From assembly GCA_949472775.1 (NCBI GenBank), contig CASWVG010000027.1:1-36128 (forward strand): 36,128 nt of DNA, given 5' to 3'. The stretch is from an uncultured Lachnospiraceae bacterium (GTDB taxonomy: Bacteria > Bacillota > Clostridia > Lachnospirales > Lachnospiraceae). Position numbers and translations under genes: made by a program. Shown piece by piece: positions 24,326 to 33,189 of the stretch (the stretch's first letter is position 1; the number at the start of each line of letters is the position of its first letter). The notes below the pieces were generated by a model. The model did no database searches and was not told where the DNA came from. It saw only the letters and a program-made list of their open reading frames with translations.

Positions 24326-25621
24326 TTAGATATTCTTCTCGCTATTACCCAGCAGGAAGTCAATAAACTGCTGTGCTGTCCTTCCGGAAAGCCCGCCGTG
24401 GGAAAGCTCCCATTTGTTCGCCAGAAGTAACAGGTCTTCCTCCGGCACCTTAAGCCCGTTCCTCTCAGCCAGCGTCTTCACGATCTGCTGGAACTGTTTT
24501 TTATCCGGCGCCCCGAAAAAGATGGTCACACCGAAGCGGTAGACCAGCGACAGTTTCTCCTGCACCGTATCCCCCGCATGCATATCCTCGTCCCGCCTGT
24601 CCGCCTTGTCGCTGTAATTCTCCCGGATCAGATGCCGCCTGTTGGAGGTCGCGTAAATCAGCACATTTGCCGGCTTTTTCTCCAGCCCGCCCTCGATCAG
24701 CGCCTTTAAGTATTTATATTCCACCTCGAAATCCTCGAAGCTGAGATCATCCATGTAGATAATAAACTTGTAATTCCGGTTCTTGACCTGTCCGATCACC
24801 GCGTTCAGATCCTGAAACTGATGCTTGTACAGTTCAATAATACGCAGTCCCTTCTCGTAGTATTCGTTTGCAATGGCCTTTACGCAGGAGGATTTCCCCG
24901 TGCCGGCATCGCCAAAGAGCAGACAGTTGTTGGCGCGTCTCCCCGCCACAAAAGCTTCCGTATTCTCCGTAAGTTTCTGCTTGGGAATCTCGTATCCCAC
25001 CAGATCGTCCAGATACACATGCGCGATATTACGTATCGGTACAACCGCCACACCATTTTCTCCGTGTTCCACCCTGAACGCCTTGTGCAGTCCCAGGTCA
25101 CCCACACCGTACTCCCTGTAAAACTGGGTGAGGGTGGCCTTCATCGCCCCGGCGCTATCATTTTTCACAAGATGCTGCGCCAGGGTGCAGATCCGGTCAC
25201 GGATACGCCTGTTGTAGATCTTGCTGTCCGCCGAAGCGCCTTTGTAGGCCAGCACCACGGCAAACTCCGGCGCCTTTAAGACCTCCATCATCTCCGTGAA
25301 ATCATAGTCAAAAAATTCTTTGAATATGGCGATATCATGCAGCACCAGCTCGTTGATGCTGCCCTCCACCTCGCCCCGCATCTCGCAGGCACAACTGTAG
25401 CTGTTTTCATTGTTCACCAGAAGGTTCGTCAGATAGCAGTGCCAGAGATTCCCGTAAAAGCCGTGATCCGCTGCCTGCTCGGAGAGCCTGTGCATGCACT
25501 TGTAAAAGAGGGGCCTCGCCCTGCCGTCCCCGGACCGGTAATGCTCCATCAGCCAGACCACATCCCGCAGAATGTCTCCGTCTGCAAACTCCTTATATAT
25601 AATCAGTTCCTCTTCTCTCAT
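24326..25621 (-). CDS. DUF815-family AAA-type ATPase
   Basis: 431 aa. The N-terminal 200 residues are helical and family-specific; the ATPase core follows. Walker A is GDAGTGKSS (237-245), Walker B is FIIYMDDL (286-293), and a sensor-like ATSNR lies at 324-328. These fit DUF815, a family of uncharacterised AAA ATPases. No membrane segment, so cytoplasmic. Start: ATG at 25621 after GGAGG. It lies 23 bp after pheA and 25 bp before ppx; this tight spacing indicates one transcript, but the metabolic link is not clear. Confidence 0.87.
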   Translation of the reverse strand: MREEELIIYKEFADGDILRDVVWLMEHYRSGDGRARPLFYKCMHRLSEQAADHGFYGNLWHCYLTNLLVNNENSYSCACEMRGEVEGSINELVLHDIAIFKEFFDYDFTEMMEVLKAPEFAVVLAYKGASADSKIYNRRIRDRICTLAQHLVKNDSAGAMKATLTQFYREYGVGDLGLHKAFRVEHGENGVAVVPIRNIAHVYLDDLVGYEIPKQKLTENTEAFVAGRRANNCLLFGDAGTGKSSCVKAIANEYYEKGLRIIELYKHQFQDLNAVIGQVKNRNYKFIIYMDDLSFEDFEVEYKYLKALIEGGLEKKPANVLIYATSNRRHLIRENYSDKADRRDEDMHAGDTVQEKLSLVYRFGVTIFFGAPDKKQFQQIVKTLAERNGLKVPEEDLLLLANKWELSHGGLSGRTAQQFIDFLLGNSEKNI

Positions 25622-25644
25622 CCCGTTCTATCCTCCAAAGGCTG

Positions 25645-26772
25645 TTAGTAGTTGCCCAGTATTCTCAAATTGCGCGCCTCGTCCCGAAGTCCTCTCAGCG
25701 CGTTCTTCACTGCGCCATCCGCAAAATTCCCCTCAAAGTCGATAAAGAAACGGTATTCCCAGTTCCGGTCCTCAATGGGCCGGCTCTCAATCTTCGTCAT
25801 GCTCAGATTGTTATAAATGAAATGGGATAACATGTGATACAGGGAGCCACTCTCATGTGGCACTTCCAGACAGATACTGATCTTCCCCGCATCCTTTCTG
25901 AATATCTTCTGGTTAGTGACGATAATGAACCGGGTGGAATTGGTATCCGACTGGTTCACCCCCCGCTTAAGGATCTCCAGACCGTAAACCCTGGCAGCCT
26001 GCTCGCTGGCGATTGCCGCCTGGGTCTGGTCCCCCTCCTCGCTCACCTTACGGGCAGCAAAGGCATTATTTTTCAGACTGACCTGCCGCCATTCCTCGTG
26101 CTCATTCAGATATCTGGCGCTCTGCATCAGCGACTGGGGATGGGAATACACCGTTCTGATCTGCGAAAGCGCTGTCCCCGGCAGCCCCATCAGACAATGC
26201 TCGATCTCAATGATCTGCTCCCCCACAATATAATTCTCGAACTCCACCAGGAGATCGTAAATTTCACTGACAATTCCCGCCGTGGAATTTTCAATGGGCA
26301 GCACCGCGAAATCCGCGCTCCCCTCCTCTATCGCCGTCATGGCGTCCCGGAATGTCTCCACATGGAAACAGTTTACCTGCTCCCCGAAATAGCGGAGCAT
26401 TGCCATCTGGGAGTAAGCGCCCTCCGCCCCCTGAAAGACCACCCTTGTCTGTTCCGTCTCCAGCCTGTCCACCCCGATAAAGGGCAGCCTTCCCAGGGAT
26501 CCCGCCTCCACCAGCTTCTTATACTGAAGCTTTCTGCTCATGGACATGATCTGTTCAAACAGTTCCTGCACGCCACGGGCGTTAAAGGGGTCGTGGGTAA
26601 GGGAACGCACCTTCTTAAGCTTCTCTTCCTCCCTGACCTTGTCAAATACTTTCTTTCCCGTCTCAATCTTATAGTCAGCCACCTTGGACGAAATTGCCAT
26701 GCGCTCCTCGTAGAGAGCCACAATCTGCTCGTCAATCACGTCAAGCTGACCCCTCAGTTCCAGTAAATCCAT
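25645..26772 (-). CDS. pheA: Bifunctional chorismate mutase / prephenate dehydratase
   Basis: 375 aa. Residues 1 to about 85 are an AroQ-type chorismate mutase (LRGQLDVIDEQIV; Lys in VADYK). From about 105 to 285 is prephenate dehydratase (FQGAEGAYSQMA; PIENSTAGIV; NSTRFIIV). From about 295 is an ACT domain with GSLYHML and the ESRP motif that binds Phe, so feedback inhibition by phenylalanine is expected. Start: ATG at 26772, with GAAAGGA upstream; the ATG at 26793 overlaps a possible upstream small ORF and has no clear ribosome site. First gene of the pheA-DUF815-ppx-ppk1 run, preceded by strong hairpins. Confidence 0.95.
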   Translation of the reverse strand: MDLLELRGQLDVIDEQIVALYEERMAISSKVADYKIETGKKVFDKVREEEKLKKVRSLTHDPFNARGVQELFEQIMSMSRKLQYKKLVEAGSLGRLPFIGVDRLETEQTRVVFQGAEGAYSQMAMLRYFGEQVNCFHVETFRDAMTAIEEGSADFAVLPIENSTAGIVSEIYDLLVEFENYIVGEQIIEIEHCLMGLPGTALSQIRTVYSHPQSLMQSARYLNEHEEWRQVSLKNNAFAARKVSEEGDQTQAAIASEQAARVYGLEILKRGVNQSDTNSTRFIIVTNQKIFRKDAGKISICLEVPHESGSLYHMLSHFIYNNLSMTKIESRPIEDRNWEYRFFIDFEGNFADGAVKNALRGLRDEARNLRILGNY

Positions 26773-26785
26773 TTTCCCTGTCCTT

Positions 26786-26866
26786 TCAATCATCTCGTTC
26801 AGCCCGCGCCATTCGCAAAATCGCGCCTTTGGCGCTCTCCGCTGCTTCGCGGCTATTTTTGCTCAT
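26786..26866 (-). CDS. Possible 26-codon ORF in the pheA leader
   Basis: ATG at 26866 has AGGGAG 9 bases upstream, and the frame runs 26 codons to TGA at 26788-26786, 13 bases before the pheA ATG. The peptide is Ala/Arg/Glu-rich, has no Phe codons and so is not a classical Phe attenuation leader. It is encoded by hairpin sequence that may be a dispersed repeat, so it could be accidental. Confidence 0.3.
   Translation of the reverse strand: MSKNSREAAESAKGAILRMARAERDD
26815..26862. repeat. Compound hairpin upstream of pheA (inner)
   Basis: GCAAAAT at the left pairs with ATTTTTGC at the right. Between them are two smaller hairpins, GCGCC/GGCGC and CCGC/GCGG. The result is a cloverleaf-like structure in the pheA leader. 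It looks like a repetitive intergenic element. Confidence 0.6.
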
Positions 26867-26881
26867 AAGAAGGCGCTCCCT

Positions 26882-26942
26882 CAGAACTGTATCCATCTGT
26901 CAAATTCGTGCAAGCACAATTTGCCCGACGGATGCAGCTCTG
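26882..26942. repeat. Large 61-bp inverted repeat upstream of pheA (outer)
   Basis: The left arm (from CAGAACTGTATCC) pairs with the right arm (to GGATGCAGCTCTG) with only scattered mismatches. The tip is CAAATTCGTGC / GCACAATTTG around AA. No T-box or attenuator T-run is associated. It lies between divergent pheA and the DUF5050 gene. Confidence 0.65.
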
Positions 26943-26978
26943 GCTGAACTGATAAGTAAAGTTTACCGCAATTTGTTC

Positions 26979-27007
26979 TTGATAGCAAGCGGCTTTCCAG
27001 ATATAAT
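26979..27007 (+). promoter_or_regulatory. Promoter of the DUF5050 gene
   Basis: TTGATA (26979-26984), 17 bp, TATAAT (27002-27007), 40 bases before the start codon. Near-consensus vegetative promoter. Confidence 0.75.
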
Positions 27008-27046
27008 AGTAATGTTACATAGGAGTTTTTCGGGGAGGGAAATCCA

Positions 27047-28084
27047 ATGACAACCAAGCAAAAAAATATCCTGATTCTTTCTATAACAGGAGTTATTTTA
27101 TTAATTCTTTTACTATTCGTCATACTGAGCGGCCGCATTCCCATGAATGACGAATATACGACTGGAAACACCCCTGGAAACCTGAACAACGGCGGATACT
27201 TCTGCGAAATGGACGGGCGGGTGTATTTCGCCAACGCCTACGACAATTTCGCCCTCTATTCCATGAATCCGGACGAAACAGATCTGGTCAAATACAATGA
27301 AGGCGCTGTCTCTTCCATCAACGCGGCAGGGAAATATCTCTACTACGCACAGATCAGCGGCGGCACCGATGCGGGCGGCATCAGCAGCGCTGTGCGCATG
27401 GCCGGTATTTACCGGAGTAATCTGAAAGGGAAATCCGTTGTCGGTTTAGACCGCTGCGATATCGTCAGCATGCAGCTTTGCGGCAATTACCTCTACTATG
27501 AAAAATATGACAAACAGATCGGCACTTCCCTGGATAAGGTGCGCATTGATAAAAGGGACAGACAGACCGTGGCGGAAGCGATTATCAATCCCAACTGCTA
27601 CGTGAACGGCAAAATCTATTACAACGGCGCGGCGGAGGATCACTATCTCCATGCCCTCGACGTCTCAACGGACAAGGATTCCGTGGTCTGGCAGGGAAAT
27701 ATATGGAATCCCATAGTGCAGGACGGTTATGTCTATTACATGGATGTGGAAGAAAACTACCGGCTGTGCCGCTATAATTTATCCAATCAGGTGGTGGAAG
27801 TCCTGACCAATGATCGTATCGATATGTTCAATGTTTACGAAAATTACATATATTATCAGGTCAGCTCCTCTGACTCCCCGGCACTCAAACGCATGAGGAC
27901 GGACGGCAGTACACAGGAGCTTGTGAGAGAGGGCGTGTACCAGAACATCAATATCACCTCCGAGTACGTGTACTTTAACTCCTTCAATGAGGCCACTCCG
28001 GTATACAAAACCTACACCTTCGGCCCTGTCAATGTAACGACCTTTGATGCCGCAAGGGAAGCGGCGCTGGCAAATAACCTATAA
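27047..28084 (+). CDS. Membrane-anchored DUF5050-type beta-propeller protein
   Basis: 345 aa. One N-terminal membrane segment (about 8-28) is followed by an extracellular domain made of repeated blades with a common pattern (YLYYAQ, YLYYEKY, KIYYNGA, YVYYMDV, YIYYQVS, YVYFNSF), typical of DUF5050. Such domains are usually surface-exposed binding or scaffold modules; no catalytic motif is visible. Start: ATG at 27047 after GGGGAGGG. It has its own promoter and a terminator at 28157-28190, so it is probably monocistronic. It has no sequence similarity that I can see to the lipoprotein propellers at the left end beyond general fold. Confidence 0.82.
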   Translation: MTTKQKNILILSITGVILLILLLFVILSGRIPMNDEYTTGNTPGNLNNGGYFCEMDGRVYFANAYDNFALYSMNPDETDLVKYNEGAVSSINAAGKYLYYAQISGGTDAGGISSAVRMAGIYRSNLKGKSVVGLDRCDIVSMQLCGNYLYYEKYDKQIGTSLDKVRIDKRDRQTVAEAIINPNCYVNGKIYYNGAAEDHYLHALDVSTDKDSVVWQGNIWNPIVQDGYVYYMDVEENYRLCRYNLSNQVVEVLTNDRIDMFNVYENYIYYQVSSSDSPALKRMRTDGSTQELVREGVYQNINITSEYVYFNSFNEATPVYKTYTFGPVNVTTFDAAREAALANNL

Positions 28085-28156
28085 AAAAATACCGCTTTGC
28101 GGCAACAATTCTTAGAATACTCCGCATTTCCCCATAGTTAACGATTTTGGAATAGG

Positions 28157-28190
28157 AAAAGGGACTGCCTTCGCAGCCCCTTTATTTTTC
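28157..28190. terminator. Bidirectional terminator between DUF5050 and folBK genes
   Basis: AAAAGGG.CTGC pairs with GCAG.CCCTTT around CTTC, followed by ATTTTTC on the plus strand and a T-run on the minus strand as well. It sits between convergent genes. Confidence 0.85.
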
Positions 28191-28192
28191 AT

Positions 28193-29047
28193 TTATATTG
28201 TGTCGTCAGATAACACATGTTTTTCTCCGTTCCGCTCCACATCCGCGAGGAGTTCCACCACCGCTTTTTGGAACACCGGATGCCTCTCATACGGGGCAAT
28301 CTGCGAAAGCGGCTTCAGTACAAAGTCCCTGTTCTGCATATCCTTGTGGGGAATCGTCAGTTTCCTGGTGTCCATCACCCTTCCCTCATAGAGCAGAATA
28401 TCCAGATCCAGCGTCCGCGGTCCCCAGCGTTCCTTCCGCTCTCTCGCCTCCGCCTTCTCAATGCCCTGCAGCACCTCCAGAAGTTCCTCCGGCGTATAGA
28501 GCGTCTCAATGGACAGCGCGCCGTTCAAATAATCCGCCTGCTCCACACCGCCGTAGGGCGTTGTCTCCACCCAGTCCGAAACACGAAGCACCCTGCATCT
28601 TTTGTCTCCGAGCAGCGCATCCACAGCCGCGCTCAGGTGCGCCCTTTTATCTCCGATATTGGAGCCGCAGGCGATGTAGACCCGCCGCCATCCTCTCGTG
28701 ATCTTCACGGAAACTGAGCCAAAGGGAATCGTAATCGGAGCCTCCGGTTTCTTTACCTCCATGGTGACCTGCCTCACATAGGGAAACTGCAAAAGCAGCG
28801 CCTCCGAAGCCTTCTCCGCCGCCGTCTCAATCAGCTTGTAGGTATGCTCCGTGAGAAAAGTATGCAGAAAGCGGCACACGACTCCATAATTCGTGGATAA
28901 TCCCAGATCATCCGCCATACCCGCCGCTCTGGTATCCGTATCCAGAACCGCAGTGATATAAAAGTTCTGCCCTTTTTCGTTCTCCTGCCGATACACCCCG
29001 TGATGGGCGTATATCTGCAGATCCTCCACAATAATCTGATCCGCCAT
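28193..29047 (-). CDS. folBK: Fused dihydroneopterin aldolase / HPPK (FolB-FolK)
   Basis: 284 aa. Residues 1 to about 118 are FolB (ADQIIVEDLQIYAHHGVY; Lys in VKKPEAPI). From about 122 to the end is FolK (YIACGSNIGDK; RWGPRTLDLDIL; IPHKDMQNRDFVLKPL). Together they convert dihydroneopterin to hydroxymethyl-dihydropterin and pyrophosphorylate it. Start: ATG at 29047 after GGAGAGGAG, which excludes the longer in-frame start at 29092. Fusion of these two steps is known in other Firmicutes. Last gene of the folate operon. Confidence 0.94.
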   Translation of the reverse strand: MADQIIVEDLQIYAHHGVYRQENEKGQNFYITAVLDTDTRAAGMADDLGLSTNYGVVCRFLHTFLTEHTYKLIETAAEKASEALLLQFPYVRQVTMEVKKPEAPITIPFGSVSVKITRGWRRVYIACGSNIGDKRAHLSAAVDALLGDKRCRVLRVSDWVETTPYGGVEQADYLNGALSIETLYTPEELLEVLQGIEKAEARERKERWGPRTLDLDILLYEGRVMDTRKLTIPHKDMQNRDFVLKPLSQIAPYERHPVFQKAVVELLADVERNGEKHVLSDDTI

Positions 29048-29115
29048 CACATACTCCTCTCCCGCCCGGATTAAAGAAGCGTTATATATCATCCGTTATT
29101 AAATTCTCTCCTGCT

Positions 29116-29931
29116 CTAATTCCTGTAACCGTCGCGAATCGCCTCAGTCATCTTGACAGCGCGGGCATTCTCCTTCACATCATGTACCCGCACAAACATC
29201 ACACCACGCTGTACGCCGTAGACCGTCGTGACCAATGTCCCCTCCACACGGTCATTCACAGGAAGATCCAGCCCCATGCCCACTACGGATTTACGGCTTG
29301 CGCCCAGAAGCAGCGGATAGCCAAGGGAATGGAATTTCTGCAGATTATCAATGATTTCCAGGTTGTTCTCGTAGCTCTTGCCATAACCGATGCCGGGATC
29401 AAGAATGATCTTGTCAAAAGCGATGCCCTTACTGCTTGCAAGCTCCAGGGAAGCTTCCAGATCCCAGAACATCTCCTCGATCAGATTGGTGTACTTCGGC
29501 TCCTTGCGGTTATGTGCCAGACAGCAGGGAAGTCCCGACTCCGCAATCACCTGCGCCATATTTTCATCATACTTTAACCCCCAGATATCATTGATCATAT
29601 CCACGCCAGCCGCGACGCCCGCCTTCGCCACCTCGGACTTGTAGGTATCCAGAGAAACCGGTACATTAAATCTGGATTTAATCGCTTCGATCACCGGAAC
29701 CACCCTGTCGATCTCCTCCTGCACGGAAATCTGTGTGTAACCAGGTCTTGTGGACTCCCCGCCCACATCCACGATATCCATACCGTCTGTTATCATCTGT
29801 TCTACGTGATATAATGCCTGATCCAGCTCGGTATACTTTCCCCCGTCAGAAAAAGAATCGGGTGTTATGTTGAGTATTCCCATCACATAAGCATGTCCTT
29901 TTGTTCTGAAATCCCTCTGTCCTATCCTCAT
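29116..29931 (-). CDS. folP: Dihydropteroate synthase
   Basis: 271 aa, normal size. Conserved loops are present in order: MGILNITPDSFSDGG, GGESTRPGYTQIS, SLDTYK, NDIWG, ILDPGIGYGKS, LLGASRKS and a C-terminal VRVHDV. It condenses pterin pyrophosphate with p-aminobenzoate and is the sulfonamide target. Start: ATG at 29931 after GGAGGAG. It lies about 50 bp after folE and 68 bp before folBK. Confidence 0.96.
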   Translation of the reverse strand: MRIGQRDFRTKGHAYVMGILNITPDSFSDGGKYTELDQALYHVEQMITDGMDIVDVGGESTRPGYTQISVQEEIDRVVPVIEAIKSRFNVPVSLDTYKSEVAKAGVAAGVDMINDIWGLKYDENMAQVIAESGLPCCLAHNRKEPKYTNLIEEMFWDLEASLELASSKGIAFDKIILDPGIGYGKSYENNLEIIDNLQKFHSLGYPLLLGASRKSVVGMGLDLPVNDRVEGTLVTTVYGVQRGVMFVRVHDVKENARAVKMTEAIRDGYRN

Positions 29932-29980
29932 TTTCCTCTCCTCCGTGTTCTTTATGATATGATTGCTTATCCACAGGATT

Positions 29981-30568
29981 TCACTTTGCTAAATCCTGAT
30001 TATATACTTTATCTGCGCCGATCATACGGAAAAACAGTTCCTGCCACTTCGGATCTTCCTGAAAACAACCCCTGGACGCCAATGTCATCGTCCTGCTCCC
30101 AGGTTTCTCCACCCCTCTCATCGTCATACAGAGATGTTCTGCCTCCAGCATAACAATCGCGCCCTGTGGTTTTAAGTGTTCCATAACGGCCTCCACGATC
30201 TGGATGGTCATCTGTTCCTGAATCTGGGGTCTTCTGGCGTAAACCTCCACCGTCCTTGCCAGTTTGCTAAGCCCCACCACTTTCCCGTCCGGCAGATAAG
30301 CGATATGCGCCTTTCCGTAAAACGGCATCAGATGATGTTCACACATAGAATAAAAGGTGATATCTTTTACGAAAACAATCTCGTTACTCGCAACGGCAAA
30401 TGTCTTAGCCAGATGCTCCCCCGCGTCCTCGTCCATCCCCGCAAAGATTTCTCCGTACATGCGGGCAATTCTGTCCGGCGTCTCGCGCAGACCCTCTCTG
30501 TCCACATCCTCACCGATGCCCTCTAAAAGCAGTCTGACCGCTTCTTTAATTTTTCTCTGATCTACCAT
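29981..30568 (-). CDS. folE: GTP cyclohydrolase I
   Basis: 195 aa. The zinc/active-site motif [20 protein letters not shown] is intact, followed by GLSKLAR and RPQIQEQMT, and the C-terminal MRGVEKPGS. It opens GTP to dihydroneopterin triphosphate, the first step of folate synthesis. The start ATG at 30568 lies inside the folC 3' end (23-bp overlap), with AGGAGAG 7 bases upstream, which suggests translational coupling. Confidence 0.96.
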   Translation of the reverse strand: MVDQRKIKEAVRLLLEGIGEDVDREGLRETPDRIARMYGEIFAGMDEDAGEHLAKTFAVASNEIVFVKDITFYSMCEHHLMPFYGKAHIAYLPDGKVVGLSKLARTVEVYARRPQIQEQMTIQIVEAVMEHLKPQGAIVMLEAEHLCMTMRGVEKPGSRTMTLASRGCFQEDPKWQELFFRMIGADKVYNQDLAK

Positions 30569-31877
30569 GGGTGTCTCTCCTGATCGTATCTCTGTGCCCG
30601 ACTGTATCCATCAGTTCTCCCAGATAGGAGAGAGAGCCGAAGGCAACGATAACGGCATCCTTATCTTTTCCCGTCAGGAGATACGCGATTTCCACCGCCT
30701 CCTGCACACTGTCCGCCGCAGTCACGGCCCTGTGATATTCCCTCGCCGTCTGCGCCAGCTCAAGCGCCGGCAGCGCGCGCTCCTTGATGGGCGGCGTTAC
30801 GGTAATGATATGGGATGCCAGTTCAAAGGTATGGCGAATCACCTTGTCATATTCCTTGTCCTGTAACATTCCCATTATATAAATTATTTTCCTGTTTGTA
30901 AAATAAAAACGAATACTTTCTGCCAATTTTTTGGCGGCGTCTTCGTTGTGCGCGCCGTCGGCAATAAAGAGCGGTCTTTTCGCAATCACATCGAACCGTC
31001 CCGGCCATTTCGTACTAAAAAGCCCCTGCCTTATCCTCTCCTCCGGCACTTTAAAGCCACACCTTGCAAGCGCCATAACCGTCTCCACCGCCAGAACCGC
31101 GTTCTCAGTCTGAAACTGCCCGGGCATGGTTATCTCCAGATCCTTATACTTATCATAGTCAAAACTCTGTTTCGTCAAGCCGTATCTGACCCGCTTCGCG
31201 CGGGTTAAATCCGCCGTAAGAAACTTTCCCTTTCTGGCGAGAGCGGACTGCCGCAGAATCTTCATCACTTCCGGAGACTGTTTCACCGATATAACATAAC
31301 ACCTGTCTTTTATAATTCCCGCCTTCTCCCGGGCAATCTCTTCCAGACTCTCCCCCAGAATATCCATATGATCCATGCTGATGGAGGCAAAAACCGCCGC
31401 CAGCGTCGTATTTACCACGTTTGTCGCATCCTGCGCACCGCCCAGCCCGGTCTCCAGCACCACCAGATCGCATTCCTTATCCAGAAAGAACAAAAAGGCA
31501 ACAGCCGTCTCCACTTCAAAGAGCGTGGGATGCGTAAACCCCTCCGCCACCATCTGCGCTGCCGCCGCTTTCACCGGCTCCAGATACTTGCACAGTCCCG
31601 ACTGCGTGATCTCACGCCCATTCACCTGAAACCGTTCCCTGTAATCTTTCACGGTGGGGGAAATATATCTGCCGACCCGGTACCCGGCCTCCTGCATGAT
31701 CGTGGAAATATAGGCAAGCACAGAACCCTTGCCGTTGGTTCCGGCGATATGTACAAATTTCAGCTTCTCCTGGGGATCACCAAGCACGCTGCACAGCCTG
31801 CGCATGGTATCCAGCCCCATGACGCTGCCCAGAGGCCGCAATTCGTCTACATACTGCATGGCTTCACGGTAGTTCAT
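30546..31877 (-). CDS. folC: Folylpolyglutamate synthase / dihydrofolate synthase
   Basis: 443 aa. The Mur-ligase-like P-loop is [27 protein letters not shown] and SMDHMDILG follow, then [10 protein letters not shown] of the C-terminal domain. It adds glutamate to dihydropteroate and/or reduced folates. Start: ATG at 31877 (MNYREAMQY), because GGAGG lies about 13 bases upstream; the more distal ATG at 31919 has no ribosome site. First gene of folC-folE-folP-folBK. The space to the divergent membrane gene is short and I see no convincing promoter pair. Confidence 0.94.
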   Translation of the reverse strand: MNYREAMQYVDELRPLGSVMGLDTMRRLCSVLGDPQEKLKFVHIAGTNGKGSVLAYISTIMQEAGYRVGRYISPTVKDYRERFQVNGREITQSGLCKYLEPVKAAAAQMVAEGFTHPTLFEVETAVAFLFFLDKECDLVVLETGLGGAQDATNVVNTTLAAVFASISMDHMDILGESLEEIAREKAGIIKDRCYVISVKQSPEVMKILRQSALARKGKFLTADLTRAKRVRYGLTKQSFDYDKYKDLEITMPGQFQTENAVLAVETVMALARCGFKVPEERIRQGLFSTKWPGRFDVIAKRPLFIADGAHNEDAAKKLAESIRFYFTNRKIIYIMGMLQDKEYDKVIRHTFELASHIITVTPPIKERALPALELAQTAREYHRAVTAADSVQEAVEIAYLLTGKDKDAVIVAFGSLSYLGELMDTVGHRDTIRRDTHGRSEKN

Positions 31878-32008
31878 GGCTTCTGCTGCTCCTCCCTCTC
31901 TTTCCAAATCCTGCCCCATAGAAGAAACAATTGCGCCACAATTCTCCGGACACAGACTCTCCTTTCACGGCATGTATAAATATGCCGGAACAGGGCAATA
32001 CTTTCTCT

Positions 32009-32428
32009 ATGAGAAAATTTTTGCACAACTTCATTCACTGCGGCCTGCTTGGGTGGTTTCTGGAAATCACCTTCACGGCCTTTCACGCCTTTCGGCGGCG
32101 GGACTTTAAACTCCCCGGCGCAACTTCCATCTGGATGTTTCCCATATACGGGCTTGCGGCTTTTCTGGCTCCTGTCTGCCGCCTGTTAAAGAACCGCTCC
32201 CTGCTGTTCCGGGGACTGACCTACACGGGACTGATCTTTACCGGGGAATTTCTCACCGGCACATGGCTAAACCGCCGGGAGCTCTGTCCCTGGAACTACG
32301 AGCGCTCCCGCTGGAATCTGGCAAAGGTGATCCGCCTCGACTTCGCCCCCTGCTGGTTTGTCACCGGGCTCCTCTTTGAGCGTCTGCTGCGGGAAAACGA
32401 TCCCTCTCTGCGCCCGGATCCAGATTGA
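32009..32428 (+). CDS. PF06541-type membrane protein (putative ABC transporter type IV)
   Basis: 139 aa from the preferred start. It shows the family pattern of several membrane helices with TSIWMFPIYGLAAFL, then GEFLTGTWLNR, CPWNYERSRWNL and RLDFAPCWFVTGLLFE. The family is annotated as a putative ABC transporter permease but its function is not established. The start is uncertain: ATG at 32009 gives a normal family N-terminus but has a weak ribosome site; in-frame ATGs at 31982 and 31931 lack one as well. Divergent from folC and convergent with the PH-domain gene. Confidence 0.75.
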   Translation: MRKFLHNFIHCGLLGWFLEITFTAFHAFRRRDFKLPGATSIWMFPIYGLAAFLAPVCRLLKNRSLLFRGLTYTGLIFTGEFLTGTWLNRRELCPWNYERSRWNLAKVIRLDFAPCWFVTGLLFERLLRENDPSLRPDPD

Positions 32429-32479
32429 CCAGCGAAAACAGACAGACTCCGGAATCACCAGTCTGCCGGACATCCATGC

Positions 32480-32899
32480 TCAGTCGACATCCATGTCAAT
32501 ATCATCCGCGTCGATGTTCAAAGTATTCATCGTGCGCCGTTTTCTCCGCGCCACTTCCGAGGCCTCCAAAATATAGTCCTTAACCTCTTTCGCGTGTCTG
32601 ATATGCTCCAGATAGAGCTGCGGATGCGTATTATCTCCCGTATAACACGCCACCGTGCCCAGTCCGAAAATCCGCTCCGCCAGGCTCGTCTTTAATTCCA
32701 CGTCCTGTACCTTATATAAATAACAGTCGTTTTCTGTCGTGTTGAGCAGACCCGCGTTTATTGTAACCACGCGCTCGTTCACCGTATACTTCGTAAACGT
32801 AAAGGGCAGACCGAAAAACAGCCACCGCTTGCGCTCCACATACTCACGCACATCTTCCTTCTCTTCTATATTCTGCATCTCTTCCCTGTTTTCTTCCAT
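32480..32899 (-). CDS. Bacterial PH-domain protein (YdbS/DUF304-like)
   Basis: 139 aa. After a short acidic N-terminus comes VERKRWLFFGLPFTFTKYTVNERVVTINAGLLNTTENDCYLYKVQDVELKTSLAERIFGLGTV in outline, the strand pattern of a single bPH domain; the C-terminus is acidic (Asp-rich tail). No membrane segment. Role unknown. Start: ATG at 32899 with GGAGGAG upstream. A longer frame to 33037 exists but runs through a palindromic repeat, so it is not used. Confidence 0.8.
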   Translation of the reverse strand: MEENREEMQNIEEKEDVREYVERKRWLFFGLPFTFTKYTVNERVVTINAGLLNTTENDCYLYKVQDVELKTSLAERIFGLGTVACYTGDNTHPQLYLEHIRHAKEVKDYILEASEVARRKRRTMNTLNIDADDIDMDVD

Positions 32900-32982
32900 G
32901 ATTATTTCTCTCCTCCGTCTCGCTTTTCGGAATCTCAGATCTATGTGGAGAATCCTTCTTTTCAGGCTTTCTCCTGTGGGAG

Positions 32983-33029
32983 AGCACTTCTTAGCAAAGC
33001 CGCCTCTGCTGCCAGGCTTTAGCAGTACT
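32983..33029 (+). repeat. 47-bp palindromic intergenic repeat, copy 2
   Basis: Left arm AGCACTTCT, right arm AGCAGTACT, inner CCTCTGCTG. It aligns along its length with 36030-36076 and with the minus strand of 14864-14910; the homology to the 36030 copy continues past the right arm (CGCAC...TTAGTG). Located upstream of the PH-domain gene. Confidence 0.75.
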
Positions 33030-33105
33030 TCCCGCACTACGATTAGTGTACCACATTCACCCCTATTTCACAATCTTCACCTTGTAACTCGTCCTTTTAT
33101 CCCAC

Positions 33106-33134
33106 TTGCATCCCCCTTTTCTTTGTGCTATGAT
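33106..33134 (+). promoter_or_regulatory. Promoter of the nitroreductase gene
   Basis: TTGCAT (33106-33111), 17 bp, TATGAT (33129-33134), 56 bases before the start codon. No other promoter is evident before pyrB, so it may also serve pyrBI by read-through. Confidence 0.6.
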
Positions 33135-33189
33135 ATACAAAATATAGTAAGCAGATAGTAACCACACCACATTATAAGGAGGACGCTGC

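Noticed and set aside
26773..27046. T-box or Phe attenuator upstream of pheA
   Set aside because: No T-box core sequence, no terminator with T-run and no run of Phe codons could be found in the leader.
32900..33037. N-terminal extension of the PH-domain gene to ATG at 33037
   Set aside because: It runs through a 47-bp palindromic repeat, and a good ribosome site precedes ATG 32899.
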